Assembly (NCBI RefSeq): GCF_023898315.1
Contig: NC_064619.1
Location: 478,681,376-478,745,375 of the forward strand
Length of the DNA stretch: 64,000 bases
Origin: Schistocerca nitens
Taxonomy: Eukaryota; Arthropoda; Insecta; Orthoptera; Acrididae
Reading direction: 5' to 3'
Shown here: piece after piece, positions 20,600 to 32,433 of the stretch
How positions within the stretch are numbered: position 1 is the first letter of the stretch
Layout of the letters: each line of letters opens with the position of its first letter
Notes under the pieces: generated by a model
The model's input: the letters and a program-made list of their open reading frames with translations, nothing else
The model's database searches: none
What the model was told of the DNA's origin: nothing
Translations under genes and position numbers: made by a program

Positions 20600-21238
20600 G
20601 GTGGTGATGGAGGATTTGAGGATATCAGGGAGATGATGGTAGTGAAAAAGAGGGGCTATCATTTTTCAGTTCTCGCCTAGGTTCGCAAAAGATTTAGCAA
20701 TGGCCTGAATGGAAACACGGTTAATGGTAAGTGGTACCTCGCTATGCTACAAAATTGGTTGTTCCATAGCTGAATGAGGGCAACTTCATTTTTCAACAAC
20801 TCATTAACTCATCATTAGAGTCGCCAAGTGTGTAAATATCTGATTGAAACTCCACTGAGCCATTGCACTGGGCATCAAATAGTCAGGGACTTAGACTTTT
20901 TCAGCTGGTCTTCACAGTCACCAGACTGGACACCCTGTGATGGGGTTTCATTGAGCATAACGATTATGCACGAACACTGCCATACAACCGAGAAGAGTTG
21001 AAGAACCAGATCTATACTGCCGTAACTTGAATGTTGATGGATATGCTTACCTGCATATGGGAGGAATTCGAGTATCTATGTAATATTTTTCATGTTCTGG
21101 TGGAGGACACATTTACATCTGTAACGTAAAATTTAGAGACTCATAAATATGTATTAAAAGTTTTTTAGTTGTCTGTCTACAGTTTAATAAATACACACAT
21201 TCAAAATACATACATTCTGTTTGAAACATCCTACCTTG
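20600..21238 (+). pseudogene. Mariner-like (DUF4817-type) transposase C-terminal relic
   Basis: Plus-strand frames at about 20895-21075 give 'WSSQSPDWTPCD' (third catalytic acidic residue), then 'TREELKNQIYTAVT'-like text and WEEFEYLCNIF. The right end 'catcctaccttg' followed by TA at 21239-21240 resembles the terminal repeat of the element at 25224-26878. The N-terminal and central parts are unrecognisable. Confidence 0.55.
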
Positions 21239-21239
21239 T

Positions 21240-23220
21240 AATGAGGCAAGATGTCCTTAAACTACGAGGTAGCAATCTCATTCTAGCTTTCAACAATTCC
21301 TTATAATCACTTATTTGTAAGAAAGTAACACAGTGTCGTCTGAAATAACGTAACAGATTCTAAAAGTATTGTGCTGAGAGTGTGGAGATGCTGCACTTCA
21401 TATTACTGCAGAACAGTCAATATTGTAAGTGCTTTTTATTTCAGTGCAATGACAATAACTTTTTGCTTTAGTCATTGACTGTAGATATTATGGTGGAGTG
21501 GAAATAAAAAATTCATTGTACCCTTAAAGATTTAGAGCTACTCTTGACCCAGATTAAAATCGTTTGTAAATGAAATGTGTGCATATTGGCGCGATGATTA
21601 AGCAATGACTGTTCTGTACACTAGTAGAAAGCTTATTTACAAAATTAAATGCTGTGTCAGTAAAGCAAAGGTTTTATTTATAGTTCCTGTGACCCACATT
21701 AACAGAGCATTGACTAACTCTAAAAATAAGAACAAAGTAGAATTGTTAAGACAAATACCTTACTTTCCAGTGTCCCTTCAGTGTATTGTACGTAACATCT
21801 AATATTTCACCTAGAAAATCATAAATAGCGCTCTTCAGAATGTGATACACTCAATACAGCTACGAACGAAAAGTGTCTCCAGGTGGACAGATTTCTCAAT
21901 TTTACTTGTATGTTGATGTGAGCTGGTGTGGCATCTCACTCATGTTTGTTAGAGTTTTGTATTGAGCCAGAAATGCAACTTAAAATGAATGCAAATTTAT
22001 TTTACTTATTCTAAAATGATTTCGAACGAAATTTCGGTCTTGCCAGAGAGTTTCTTTTCTAGCGTATTCGAGATCCCCCAAACAAATCCTGTGAGATACC
22101 CATTTCGATATCCAACATCAGTGGGTCTATTTTCGCTTCATCAGTCTTACTATAAGCTCTTTTGCTAAGAGCTCCACAACCACGTTAACTCCTGGATGAA
22201 TAACTTCACTAGTCACCATCTTGAAAGCCACATTTGCAACTTCAGGGCGGGGAAACGCTAACTTGCGTGTAAAAGTAATGTTGGTGACATGCATGTGTTA
22301 GTCATGCATGTGGAAACCCAACTTAACACACATAATGTATAATACCCATCACATAAACGGAATTGACACTGTAAATCGTTGAACAAGAATAGACTATGTG
22401 GGATACATATATGTGAGTACCACTGTGCCATTATAATTTTTTCAGAATCCATGCTGTTCAGTATGGAGGAAGTTGCTCTGTTCGAGGTAGCTCGTTAGGA
22501 TATGTTCTAAGCTTCTACAATGGATTGAAGTCCGTGACATTGGACGTTTGTTTCGTGAATCAACGTCACTATGCTTATTACATACAGGTGTGGTCTGTGC
22601 TTTATTCCGACCATTGGGTAGACATCAACTACGACTCTCCCAGCCACGTAATTTATTCATTGCAGCTACAATATTACTGTATCTCCACAACAGACAACTA
22701 AGGAAAAAAATGAGGTTTTGTGTGAGATTAATTTTCTACTTAGTAGGCATCGACTATATCGGTGCGATTCGGTGACTGCACAGAGTAAGAATATCTATGG
22801 AGTGAGCATTCAGATACACAGAGTGGGATGTTTATCTTCAATATACAGTACCTGCCAGGTCATACGTTTTGGGTACAGCATAAGATTTGCTTGCAAGTGC
22901 GTACACATTTTGAGTATCGTTACTTACTGGTACAGACAGGTCCTTTTCAACAGTACTGTGGATTTTGTACACACATTTTATAGGTATCATAACAATTTAC
23001 AGTCAATTTCTGGAATGAAAGCTTAGAGCTTTGAAGAGAGAAAAGCCTTTATGCAACATGTGTAACAGCTCAGATTTTGCTGTTTTCTTTTTACCAATAT
23101 AAATTCACCTTTCAGAAATTTTTCGCAAATATAGAAGTATTGGGCTGCTATATATCTTGATTATCGATGATATTCATTTTTTTTGCTAGTTATAATGCTG
23201 TAGCATAGTACATGTAAACT
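21240..23220. other. AT-rich DNA without a recognisable gene
   Basis: Short frames only. A segment at about 22500-22640 has the look of dispersed LINE-type repeat sequence, but I cannot assign it. No RNA gene seen. Confidence 0.4.
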
Positions 23221-23224
23221 GTTG

Positions 23225-24930
23225 GACGTTGTTACGGAATTTCAACAAATTCACTTAGTAAACACTGTAACCAAGTTAATTCTTTAGCTCTTTCACTTGC
23301 TGAAATAATTTCTGCTTCAGTCTTAGCTGTATCTACTACCCTTAGCAACTGACTTGCCATGATATTTCGCCACCAGAGTATTTTGTTTGTTGAATACATT
23401 GTTTGCTTGTCACCAGTGAAATCAGCACACTGTAAATTCTCAAATCTTACTCTCTATCATAAACAATAGGATAATCCAACGTGCTTTTCTGATACCACAA
23501 TATACCATTTACATTATTCCAGTCTTCAGTAGCTTATTTTTCCGCCAATCGAGCAGCTTTATTCGCAACAAAAGATATGTCTCGATGAGCTACTATTGAA
23601 AGATGCACGAGACATCCAGTTGCTTTGTGACAGGGAACAGAGGACAAATCTACTTTATTTTAATAGTTCTCTTCATGTCCAATGGAAATAGAGATCATAT
23701 CGGATCCCACAATTTGAAATCCTTCCAATAATTGTTTCACGGATTTTCTTGGCTTGTTATAATTATTCCATCTTTACTTGGCCTTACTTTTGTATCAGGG
23801 AAACTTCCAGCTGTACCTGTTATTATATCAAACTATTGTTGTAAACTATTTAGAGAAACAGTAGTTTCTTGTCATTACCAACAATTACATCGTACTCGAC
23901 ATGAATTACTATGTAAAGTCAATGTTCATTGTGTCCTGATAAAAACGACAAGGATCTGTATCACTGTATGAAAACACACTTTCTTCATGACTTCCATGAA
24001 ACTTTTGGTCCAGTAACATATTTCTTGCCTGACTCCACAAAAACTCCACTTCAAGAGAAACACTTGACCTGTATTATCTTAGAAACCTTCTGGTTGTTCT
24101 AGAAATACTGCATGTTCAAGTATACCAATCAAAAGCATATGCTTTCAGGAATTCTGTTTTTGTTTGTTAAGCCAGTTGATACTTGACTTGCTCCAGAATA
24201 AAGTACGCCTAATTTATCTTCTGGAAGCCGACTGCCTATGATATTTGCCTTCTTCTGCTTTGGGTACCAAATTCAACAGTTTCAAATCTGGGACTTCTAA
24301 CCAAGAAGTATTAGATTCAAAATGATCACTATGGAAACTACAAGTTGTATCCATCTTAAATTTTACATTGTGTCTCAAGAATGCTTTCTTTCAGAAAAAA
24401 ATCCAGGCAGTGAATCCATCTTTGTCAATGATGTAGCCAACTTGTTATCCAAAAACCGCAATGTTTGTGTACAAGAAAATAGAAACATGAACCAAACTTA
24501 CTGAACTGATCACGTTTTCCTACTGATCGATTGTACTTCAAGATATAAGAGGTTTTATTTGAAACTGAAGACATTTCAATGAGATTTAAGATGTAGACTA
24601 GTTTGTTCATGAACATTCGTTCCAGGAGTGTGACACTTGCTTGAGTCCATACATACTTCTCTTCAAGAGATATGCTCCACCTGTATTGTCTTTGAAACCT
24701 TCTGGTTGTGCCGGATATACTTCATCTGCAAATATTCTATTAAAAAGCATCTTGTCTAAGGTATTCTGTTGATTCTTTCTTACAGTCAGTGGATAATTGA
24801 TTTTCTCCAGAATCAAGTGCGCCTAATTTCTCTTTCAGAAGCAAACTGCCTATAATGTTTACCTTCTTCTTCTTTCGGTGCCACATCTGACCATTTCAGA
24901 TCTGGAAATTCTTGCTGAGGAATATAAAAT
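23225..24930 (-). pseudogene. Ty1/copia relic with duplicated reverse-transcriptase segment
   Basis: Minus-strand RT block at 24816-24607: 'FADEVYPAQPEGFKDNTGGA', then 'RSMYGLKQVSHSWNE', the copia GLKQ region. A diverged copy of the same roughly 270-bp segment lies at about 24030-24300. Further along the strand, at about 23700-23230, comes RNase H-type sequence: 'HLSIVAHRDIS', 'GEISWQVAKG', 'KTEAEIISASERAKELTWLQ'. Stops are frequent. No gag, integrase or LTR recognised. It is a different lineage from the copia element at 29.7-42.3 kb. Confidence 0.65.
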
Positions 24931-25223
24931 TCACCATGAGAAATATTTGTTTGCACATAACTGTTTTCTACATCATAACATCGTCTCTAGCATAGATGAT
25001 GTTCTATGAGGAATTGTGTCTCTAATTGATTGTGTCGTTATATGCAGCTGAAGGTACTCAATGTTGATTACATTCCATATAGCTACTAAATGCTAGTAAT
25101 ATAAATCCTGATGTGACTTCTTTGAAATAAACACAACAGTTTGATAATCCATATGAGAAGAAAGAAATGACTCAGACTGTCATATACTTATCTTATTTGC
25201 AGATAAATTTCACTTTCGAAATA

Positions 25224-26878
25224 CAGGGTGTTCAAAAAAAGTGTTCAATACTTTGAGAGATGGTACTGCTCATCAAATCAAGAAAAATAAGTCCAATAAA
25301 CATGGGTCTGGAAATGCATACTTTCTGAGATAAGTCCAGTAAACATGGTTCAGAAATGCATATTTTCTGCAATACACACATGTTTACAGGAGGTGTTCAA
25401 TGTGGCGTCCATTCATGACAATGCACCCCTCTGACCTCCAGTGTAAGAAATGATGCACCCTTTGAAGTATACACCATTGTTGTTGTACCTGTTGGCACAC
25501 AGTGAAGATGCGACCCTATAGTGCCTGCACATTGTTGATTGGGGTCGTGTAGACCAATTCCTTCAAGTGCCTCCATACCTAAAGGTCTAGGGGACTGAGG
25601 TCTAGGGAATTAGCAGGCCAAGCTGCCCCCGTTCCCCCAATCAATTCAGCAATTCTGAAATGTCTGCACACATTGTGATGAGAGTGTGCTGGTGCGCCAT
25701 CAAGCATGAACCACATTTGTATTCGTTGCTGCAATGGCACAGCCCACAGCAAAGTAGGCAATAAATTAATTACAAAGTCCAGATAATGTGCCCTGTTAAC
25801 CCTTATGGTAGCACATATGGCCCTATTAATGTTTTGCCAAGTATGCCTGCCCATACATTGATTGAGAATCGGTGTTGATACCCACATTCCTGAACTTGCC
25901 CATACATACCGAATATGGAAATTCACAACACCATCTCTAGTGAACCCTGCCTCATCGGTAAATAAAATCTTATTGTGAACAGTGGATCTGCCGCACACTT
26001 CTGTAACAGCCATTGACTAAACATCCATTTACAATTATTATCCTGTGGCCTAAGACCTTGAATGTGCTGTATATGATATGGTTACAGCAATTGTTCATGA
26101 AGTACCCCCCAGATAACACAATGAGGCAGGCCTTCTATTGCTGCTAATCATCACACTTTGGTCCCAGGCGTTTCGTCACTGAAGATAGCACATGCTCCTC
26201 TATGTAATGTGTGCAGACTGTGTGGAGCCTTCCACTGTCAGTCTTTCAAGGTGCAAGGGTACTTGTGACCCATAGACGCTGGAAAAACATGCTGTACAGC
26301 TTATCAGAGGGCACTGTGCACTGTGTATATTTTTCAGCATACACGGTATGAGCTCATAGGCTATGTTCATTTGCTGAACTACAGAAAATATCATATGCGC
26401 CATTTCACTTGTCGAGTAGTAGGTTTCCATTGCGAACAAGTGGTGGAAGAGAGAACATATAAATGTTCTACACAAACAGCACCATAACAGTAAACACATA
26501 TCTGAATCCGCGTTTGGAGGGAGCTAAAACACATGATACGTACCCAGGGTTGACAATACTGTATAATAACACACGCAAACATGATGAAAACTATTATAGC
26601 TACAAGACAGCTCGAACCACACAACTGACTGCAGCCCGCCTAATGGTAGGTAGAGTACTGTGAGTAAGACATCAGAACATCCTGCCAACACATTTGATGG
26701 AGCGAAAAAGCAACGACTATGTTAATATCTGCAACCAAGCATAGCACACCCCTTCCTATAAAAATAAGCTTATCTCGCAAAGCATGCGTTTCCAGACCCA
26801 TGTTTATTGGGCTTATTTTTCTTATTTTGATGAGTATTACCACCTCTCGAAGTATTTTACACTTTTTTGAACGCCTTG
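25224..26878 (-). mobile_element. Tc1/mariner-superfamily element with about 95-bp TIRs and TA target duplication
   Basis: Left end 'cagggtgttcaaaaaaagtg' and right end 'acttttttgaacgccttg' are inverted repeats. They stay similar for about 95 bp, including the 'aataaacatgggtctggaaa' block. TA flanks both ends (25222-25223, 26879-26880). The length is 1,655 bp, which is a complete footprint. The transposase is on the minus strand. Confidence 0.85.
25579..26400 (-). pseudogene. Transposase of the 25.2-26.9 kb element
   Basis: The best frame (26013 to 25579) has ILFTDEAGFTRDG (first Asp), 'MWFMLDGAPAHSHHNV' (second Asp) and 'WPANSLDLSPLDL' (third Asp). As read, 37 residues separate the second and third Asp, but 'AELIGGTGAAWP' looks shortened against relatives, so a DD41D ancestor with a small deletion is possible. 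The N-terminal HTH region upstream to about 26800 is broken by stops. Arg in the usual SPDL is lost (NSLDL). Probably non-functional. Confidence 0.65.
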
Positions 26879-26899
26879 TACATAATCGAACAGTCACAC

Positions 26900-27850
26900 A
26901 ACATAAACTTTTCATCATATTGTGTCCTGATATTTTCTAGCACACACAGTGCCTTTTAAGGTCACTTCACACACAATCTGTCTCCACACATCACATCTGT
27001 GCAGACAGATCATTGTATATGGACAGGAGATCTGTGCAGTTATGAGATGTGTGCAGTGAGAGTCTGAGGTAAGCTGGCTTTTTGTTCAGTTTAGTGTTTC
27101 TTGTGCTTGCATACACAGTGAATTCTAAGATGTTTGATGTGTGTCAGTGCTTTATGGAGTTTATTACTGGGTTTATTGAAATGTATAGTGGTGTGCATGT
27201 TTGTGGAAAGCTACACTAAGAATTACAGCAACTGAGTTAAGATGGCGGCTGTTTATAATTCTTTAATAGAGACAACAAGAGCAGTTGTCCCTATAGCAAA
27301 CAGAGAAGCAGTAATTCTAAAGAAAAATTGTTGTGGACTTAACCAAAGTCACCTTCTTTACACTTTTAACTCTCATTATGATGAACTGAATACACGATTG
27401 CAAGCATACTTCCACACAGTACTGTCCTATGCCATAATCTTCTGCAGCAATGTAGATAAAATACAAATAAATGGTTTTATTATAAAGAAGAATGCAGTCT
27501 GAATATTGTCTTAAGTTGATAAAAGAAGATCATGCAGCTGCGTCTTCAGGGACATAGTGAAACTTATACTTATGTGTCAATATATTTGCTGCTAAATGTA
27601 ATACATGGTTCATAACATGTATTAAAGAAAAACTGTAGAATTCACCACTGCAGTATTAAAAATAATGCATTCTATATGAATCCCTATTTCAATGTTGGGT
27701 TTCATAATCTCAAGCAAAAGTTTATAAACAGGTTGCTGGTGGACTTCCGTCAGGGGCTTTAAAATACCCATACGTTCAGAGTAAAAGTTAAAAGGTACAT
27801 TTAAAATATAATCTGTAACTTGTCTTATCATTCGACGTGGGTTGCAACAT
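26900..27850. other. No recognisable gene; short open frame at 27242-27502
   Basis: An 86-codon frame at 27242 (beginning MAAVYNSLIETTRAVVPIAN) has no recognised domain. Repeated 'gcagacagatc'-type words at about 27000-27045 and again near 29495 hint that the Tc1-like element landed inside an older repeat, which I cannot identify. Confidence 0.35.
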
Positions 27851-27851
27851 A

Positions 27852-29273
27852 CACTCCTGGAAATGGAAAAAAGAACACATTGACACCGGTGTGTCAGACC
27901 CACCATACTTGCTCCGGACACTGCGAGAGGGCTGTACAAGCAATGATCACACGCACGGCACAGCGGACACACCAGGAACCGCGGTGTTGGCCGTCGAATG
28001 GCGCTAGCTGCGCAGCATTTGTGCACCGCCGCCGTCAGTGTCAGCCAGTTTGCCGTGGCATACGGAGCTCCATCGCTGTCTTTAACACTGGTAGCATGCC
28101 GCGACAGCGTGGACGTGAACCGTATGTGTAGTTGACGGACTTTGAGCGAGGGCGTATAGTGGGCATGCGGGAGGCCGGGTGGACGTACCGCCGAATTGCT
28201 CAACACGTGGGGCGTGAGGTCTCCACAGTACATCGATGTTGTCGCCAGTGGTCGGCGGAAGGTGCACGTGCCCGTCGACCTGGGACCGGACCGCAGCGAC
28301 GCACGGATGCACGCCAAGACCGTAGGATCCTACGCAGTGCCGTAGGGGACCGCACCGCCACTTCCCAGCAAATTAGGGACACTGTTGCTCCTGGGGTATC
28401 GGCGAGGACCATTCGCAACCGTCTCCATGAAGCTGGGCTACGGTCCCGCACACCGTTAGGCCGTCTTCCGCTCACGCCCCAACATCGTGCAGCCCGCCTC
28501 CAGTGGTGTCGCGACAGGCGTGAATGGAGGGACGAATGGAGACGTGTCGTCTTCAGCGATGAGAGTCGCTTCTGCCTTGGTGCCAATGATGGTCGTATGC
28601 GTGTTTGGCGCCGTGCAGGTGAGCGCCACAATCAGGACTGCATACGACTGAGGCACACAGGGCCAACACCCAGCATCATGGTGTGGGGAGCGATCTCCTA
28701 CACTGGCCGTACACCACTGGTGATCGTCGAGGGGACACTGAATAGTGCACGGTACATCCAAACCGTCATCGAACCCATCGTTCTACCATTTCTAGACCGG
28801 CAAGGGAACTTGCTGTTCCAACAGGACAATGCACGTCCGCATGTATCCCGTGCCACCCAACGTGCTCTAGAAGGTGTAAGTCAACTACCCTGGCCAGCAA
28901 GATCTCCGGATCTGTCCCCCATTGAGCATGTTTGGGACTGGATGAAGCGTCGTCTCACGCGGTCTGCACGTCCAGCACGAACGCTGGTCCAACTGAGGCG
29001 CCAGGTGGAAATGGCATGGCAAGCCATTCCACAGGACTACATCCAGCATCTCTACGGTCGTCTCCATGGGAGAATAGCAGCCTGCATTGCTGCGAAAGGT
29101 GGATATACACTGTACTAGTGCCGACATTGTGCATGCTCTGTTGCCTGTGTCTATGTGCCTGTGGTTCTGTCAGTGTGATCATGTGATGTATCTGACCCCA
29201 GGAATGTGTCAATAAAGTTTCCCCTTCCTGGGACAATGAATTCACGGTGTTCTTATTTCAATTTCCAGGAGTG
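27852..29273 (+). mobile_element. Tc1-like element, structurally complete
   Basis: The left end 'cactcctggaaatggaaa' and the right end 'ttcaatttccaggagtg' form inverted repeats that extend through 'gaacac'/'gtgttc', about 27 bp with two mismatches. TA dinucleotides lie at 27850-27851 and 29274-29275. The 1,422-bp length is normal for Tc1-like transposons. It encodes one transposase with a single early stop. GC content is well above its surroundings, pointing to recent arrival. Confidence 0.95.
28096..29118 (+). pseudogene. Tc1-like transposase with one premature amber codon
   Basis: The expected start is ATG 28096 (MPRQRGREPYV), followed by TAG at 28129-28131. The same frame then stays open for 328 codons to the TAG at 29116. 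Paired HTH domains cover the first 120 or so residues ('DFERGRIVGMREAGWTYRRI'). Catalytic residues are Asp in VVFSDESRF, Asp in 'LLFQQDNARPHVS' and Glu in 'SPDLSPIEHVWDWMKRR'. Counted from QQD to PIE there are 32 intervening residues. The C-terminus ends KGGYTLY, as in intact relatives. The TAG is one C-to-T step from CAG. Unless there is readthrough, or initiation downstream such as at the ATG of 'GMREAG', this copy is dead, though very young. Confidence 0.9.
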
Positions 29274-29275
29274 TA

Positions 29276-29720
29276 TTTGCTTGGAATCTCACAATAAGAT
29301 TGGAGCTGATGTGGGATTTTAAGTCATCTGTCTTTGACATACAAGCAATTATTTTCAGAGTTGAGAAGGCGATGGAACTTTTTAGGTCTCTGTGGTGGGA
29401 TACAGGGCAAAATGACTGAGATGACAGGCTAAGAAGGTGGATATGGTGTTAATGTGGCGTTGAGACTCAAGGGTTCTTTGCATTTATATCTGCGCAGACA
29501 GATCTGTCTTTAGTAGAGTCATTGTAATTACAGCTTTGTGATGCTTATCTATCGAAAGTATCTTTTTCTCCTTTTGTGTGTTTCGATTTGCGTCCGTAGA
29601 AGAAACCATTACTTATCATTGCTGTTACCACATTGTAAAAACAAGCCAAACGCTTGCACTATTAAAGTATTGGGCTTGGGACAAACTGTAAACTTGTTGG
29701 AACTAGCACAGAAAAATAAA
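29276..29720. other. No recognisable gene
   Basis: Short frames only; 29538-29723 (61 codons) has no recognised domain. This is the right flank of the Tc1-like insertion and continues whatever lay at 27600-27850. Confidence 0.35.
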
Positions 29721-29726
29721 TAATTC

Positions 29727-29919
29727 TGTAAACGGAATATGCAGAAATAAGGCAAGCTATATTTTAACATCCATTACATAGAACAGTGCATTTACAATCG
29801 GCAGTTAAGGTAATGGCACAGAATATGCAAAGCAGTTGTAGAGGTCTATTACAGTCTGTGCACTACACTTTGTTGCATACATATTCACATACGAAATTAC
29901 TGTTCATATATCCCCAACA
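29727..29919 (-). repeat. 3' LTR of the copia element
   Basis: On the minus strand it starts TGTTGGGGATATA and ends near GTTTACA. It aligns over its length with 42108-42300 ('acatttacaatcgg' type blocks shared). Many substitutions separate the two LTRs, so the insertion is old. A purine-rich tract (AAAGAGGG on the minus strand, 29920-29930) sits directly upstream, as expected for the polypurine tract. Confidence 0.8.
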
Positions 29920-29946
29920 ACCCTCTTTGAACAAATATTTTGCATG

Positions 29947-30350
29947 CTACTTTCGCAAGTCAAAGCATATTGTCTCACTATCTACCTTGTTCAAGGGTTT
30001 GATTAGCAGATCAGCTAACATCTCTTCTGTGCATAAACAGTCTACTTCAGTGTTCCCTTGCTCTATGTGATCCCTTATAAAATGGTGCTTTGTATAAATG
30101 TCTTTGGTTCTGGAACTAGTAACATTATTTTTGGCTAAATTTATAGCTCCCCTGTTGTCATAGAATATCTTGATGGATTCTGTACTGATATTACGCTCTA
30201 TATCTGTCATTGGAGTTCTGATCCACAATGCTTCTTGGATTATGTGTGACAGAGCCATATACTCAGCTTTTACCGTACTCAAGGCTACTGTTTTCTGTCT
30301 CCCAAGCGGTGCATGTTAAACTTGGTTTTTAATTGTCTTTTAAATTGTTC
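29947..30350 (-). pseudogene. copia RNase H domain
   Basis: Frame from 30282: STVKAEYMALSHIIQEALW (the copia STEAEY motif), IKIFYDNRGAINLAKN (DN.GA block), then 'SRTKDIYTKHHFIRD' and 'TEEMLADLLIKPLNK', the typical C-terminal end. Residue pattern is good, but upstream frames are disrupted, so it is only part of a dead polyprotein. Confidence 0.85.
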
Positions 30351-31330
30351 ACCTATTCTTCATCTTTCGTTAGAAAGAAGAAATCATCCACCCTTATACC
30401 CATTATTGTGACCTCTTCATTACTTCTTCTATAATAGAGACCAGAATATGCCTTAGAATATTTCATACTCATTTTTATCAAGGTTTCAGACAGACATCTC
30501 TTCCAACAACAGCCACCCTGTTTCAATCCATAAATATTGTTCTTCAATCGCCAAATCTTCCGTTTTTCTAGACGAGTTTTTCTATCTTCTGGTGGGATCA
30601 CATACATTTCTTCATCTAATTTCCCCTTTAATTAAGCAGTCCTCACATTCATTTGGTGAATAAGTAAATCTTTTTTTATTAATAGGGCTAAAAGTTAGCT
30701 GTGTGATTCATATATTACAAATGTCTAAAACGTCTCTCTGTAGTCTATCCCTTCTTTTTGTGAATATCCCTTGACTACAAGTCGTGCTTTATATTTTGGT
30801 GTTGCTTTCTGAGGATTTTTTATGCTACACACCCATCCTGATTGCAACAGTTTTTTATTTCTGGCATTTCAACCCATTCAAAAGTTTCGTTTTGATAAAA
30901 TGACTCTAATTCACTTTCCATAGCTTCTCTCACTTGTTGAGAATTTGTGCCACTCATAGCCTCTTCAACTGTTGTAAGTTCATCATTAAAGATTGGGCTA
31001 TATACGTTTTACAATCAGGGTATTCTTTAGGCTTAGGTACATGAGAAGAACATCTCAAAACATTTTATTCGTCTTTTTCATCCCAAAGAACTTCATCATC
31101 ATAGAATGTATCTATGTGTTCATTGCCATCTTCTTATACCTCATCTTCATTTACTCTTTCTTTTTCAGAATTAGTATTTCTTGAACTTGACAACGTTAAT
31201 GAAGAGGCTGTATTCTCTCGATGATCCTGTTTAATTTCGTTTTCATTACTCTCAAGGAATGCAACATCTCTACTAGTCAGTATCTTCTTATTGATAGGAT
31301 TCATGAGTCGGCAACTCTTTTAGTCCTCTC
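30350..31330 (-). pseudogene. copia reverse transcriptase
   Basis: At about 30840-30730 a minus frame gives 'WVCSIKNPQKATPKYKARLV' and then a GYSQKEGIDYRETF-like block, the start of copia RT. From 30607: 'KNNIYGLKQGGCCWKRCL' and 'IMGIRVDDFFFL', where VDD is the catalytic YVDD-type loop. A stop and shifts separate the pieces, and 30850-31330 is a poorly preserved linker. RT copies the element RNA; this one is broken. Confidence 0.75.
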
Positions 31331-31820
31331 AATAGCCTACAAAAATATATTTTGTAGACTTCTGATCCCATTTTCCCCTCAGTTGTTTTGGGATCCGTAC
31401 CATACCCTCGCATCCAAAAACATTTAAGTTGCTTAGATTTGGCTTCTTCCCTGCCCACACTTTGTAGGGTGTTCTGTTTCTTACCGCTTTGGTAGTCGAT
31501 CGATTGATCAAATACACAGCTGTCGACACCACTTCTGCCAAGAACATTTAGGTAACCCAGAATCAGTTAACATACCTCTTGCTTTTTCAATAATAGTCCT
31601 ATTTGTTCTCTCTGCATCTCCATTCTGTGCTGGACTGTATCTGATGGTGGTTTGGTGTCTAATTCCTACTTCCTTCAAACGTTTCTTGAATTTTTGATTG
31701 GTATACACTGTCCGATAATCAAATGTGACAATTTTAAACTTCTTTCCCTTTTCTCTTTCTTCCATATTACAAAAGTACTCAAAAATATCACTCACTTGAT
31801 CTTTAGAAACATGGTTATAG
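31330..31820 (-). pseudogene. copia integrase core, 3' part
   Basis: Frames starting at 31795 and 31547 give 'DIFEYFCNMEEREKGKKFKI', 'VTFDYRTVYTNQKFKKRL' (the DNG.E region, Asn-Gly lost), 'RHQTTIRYSPAQNGDAERTN', 'VVSTAVYLINRS' and 'TPYKVWAGKKPNLSNLNVFG'. The order is that of copia integrase. The upstream catalytic part resumes on the far side of the CR1-like insertion at about 36237. Confidence 0.8.
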
Positions 31821-32290
31821 CTGCCGCCGTTGGATAAGCAGCTGCCAGCAGCAAGTCTTATACTCTTAGCCCACTTATTTGTTACATAGTTAAATTCTTA
31901 ATTTATTTGCGTGTTTTTGGGTACTTGCATTGTTTAATTCGTAAATTTTGGGCGTATTATAGTATTCGCGAGTTGTAGCATCGAGTTTTAGGACCTGAAT
32001 AGTGTAAATTCGTGTAGTCGTCTTTCTGTTTTTGTTTTGAACGGCCAGTCTCGGTTGGTCACAGCCAGTGTGCTCCCTGCCGCCGTTAGATAAGCAGCTG
32101 CCAGCAGCAAGTCGTATGCTCTTAGCTCACGTATTTGTTACATAGTTTAATTCTTAATTTCTTTGCGTGTTTTTGGGTACTTGCATTGTTTAATCCATAA
32201 ATTTCGGGCGTATTATAGTATTTGAGAGTTGTAGCATCCCGTTTTAGAACCTGAATAGTGTAAAATCGGGTAGTCTGCTTCTGCCGCCGA
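31821..32290 (+). repeat. Tandem 5' UTR monomers of the CR1-like LINE
   Basis: A unit starting 'ctgccgccgt' at 31821 restarts at 32077 (period 256). A third start, 'ctgccgccga', lies at 32281. The two full units share long stretches ('gcgtgtttttgggtacttgc', 'gggcgtattatagtatt') and differ by scattered substitutions and a roughly 50-bp tail present only in the first. Tandem 5' monomers can carry promoter activity in some LINEs; that function is inferred here. Confidence 0.8.
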
Positions 32291-32433
32291 GCAGTGTGTC
32301 AGCATTGCGCAAGTAGCAGCATTACTGCATTTACTAGGCAATCTTGTATTTTAATAACCGTTTAAAGTTTGTGTCGAATTGTTTGTGCTCTCTGTAGATT
32401 AGTTCAGACGTTCTTTGCACAACAGTATTTAGC

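Noticed and set aside
28129-28131. TAG in the Tc1-like transposase as a recoded or readthrough codon
   Set aside because: No recoding signal is visible, and a single C-to-T mutation explains it better.
27622-28317. 231-codon open frame on the minus strand over the Tc1-like element
   Set aside because: It runs antisense to the transposase through GC-rich DNA and has no domain signature; similar antisense frames at 28200-28631 and 28885-29245 are also shadows.
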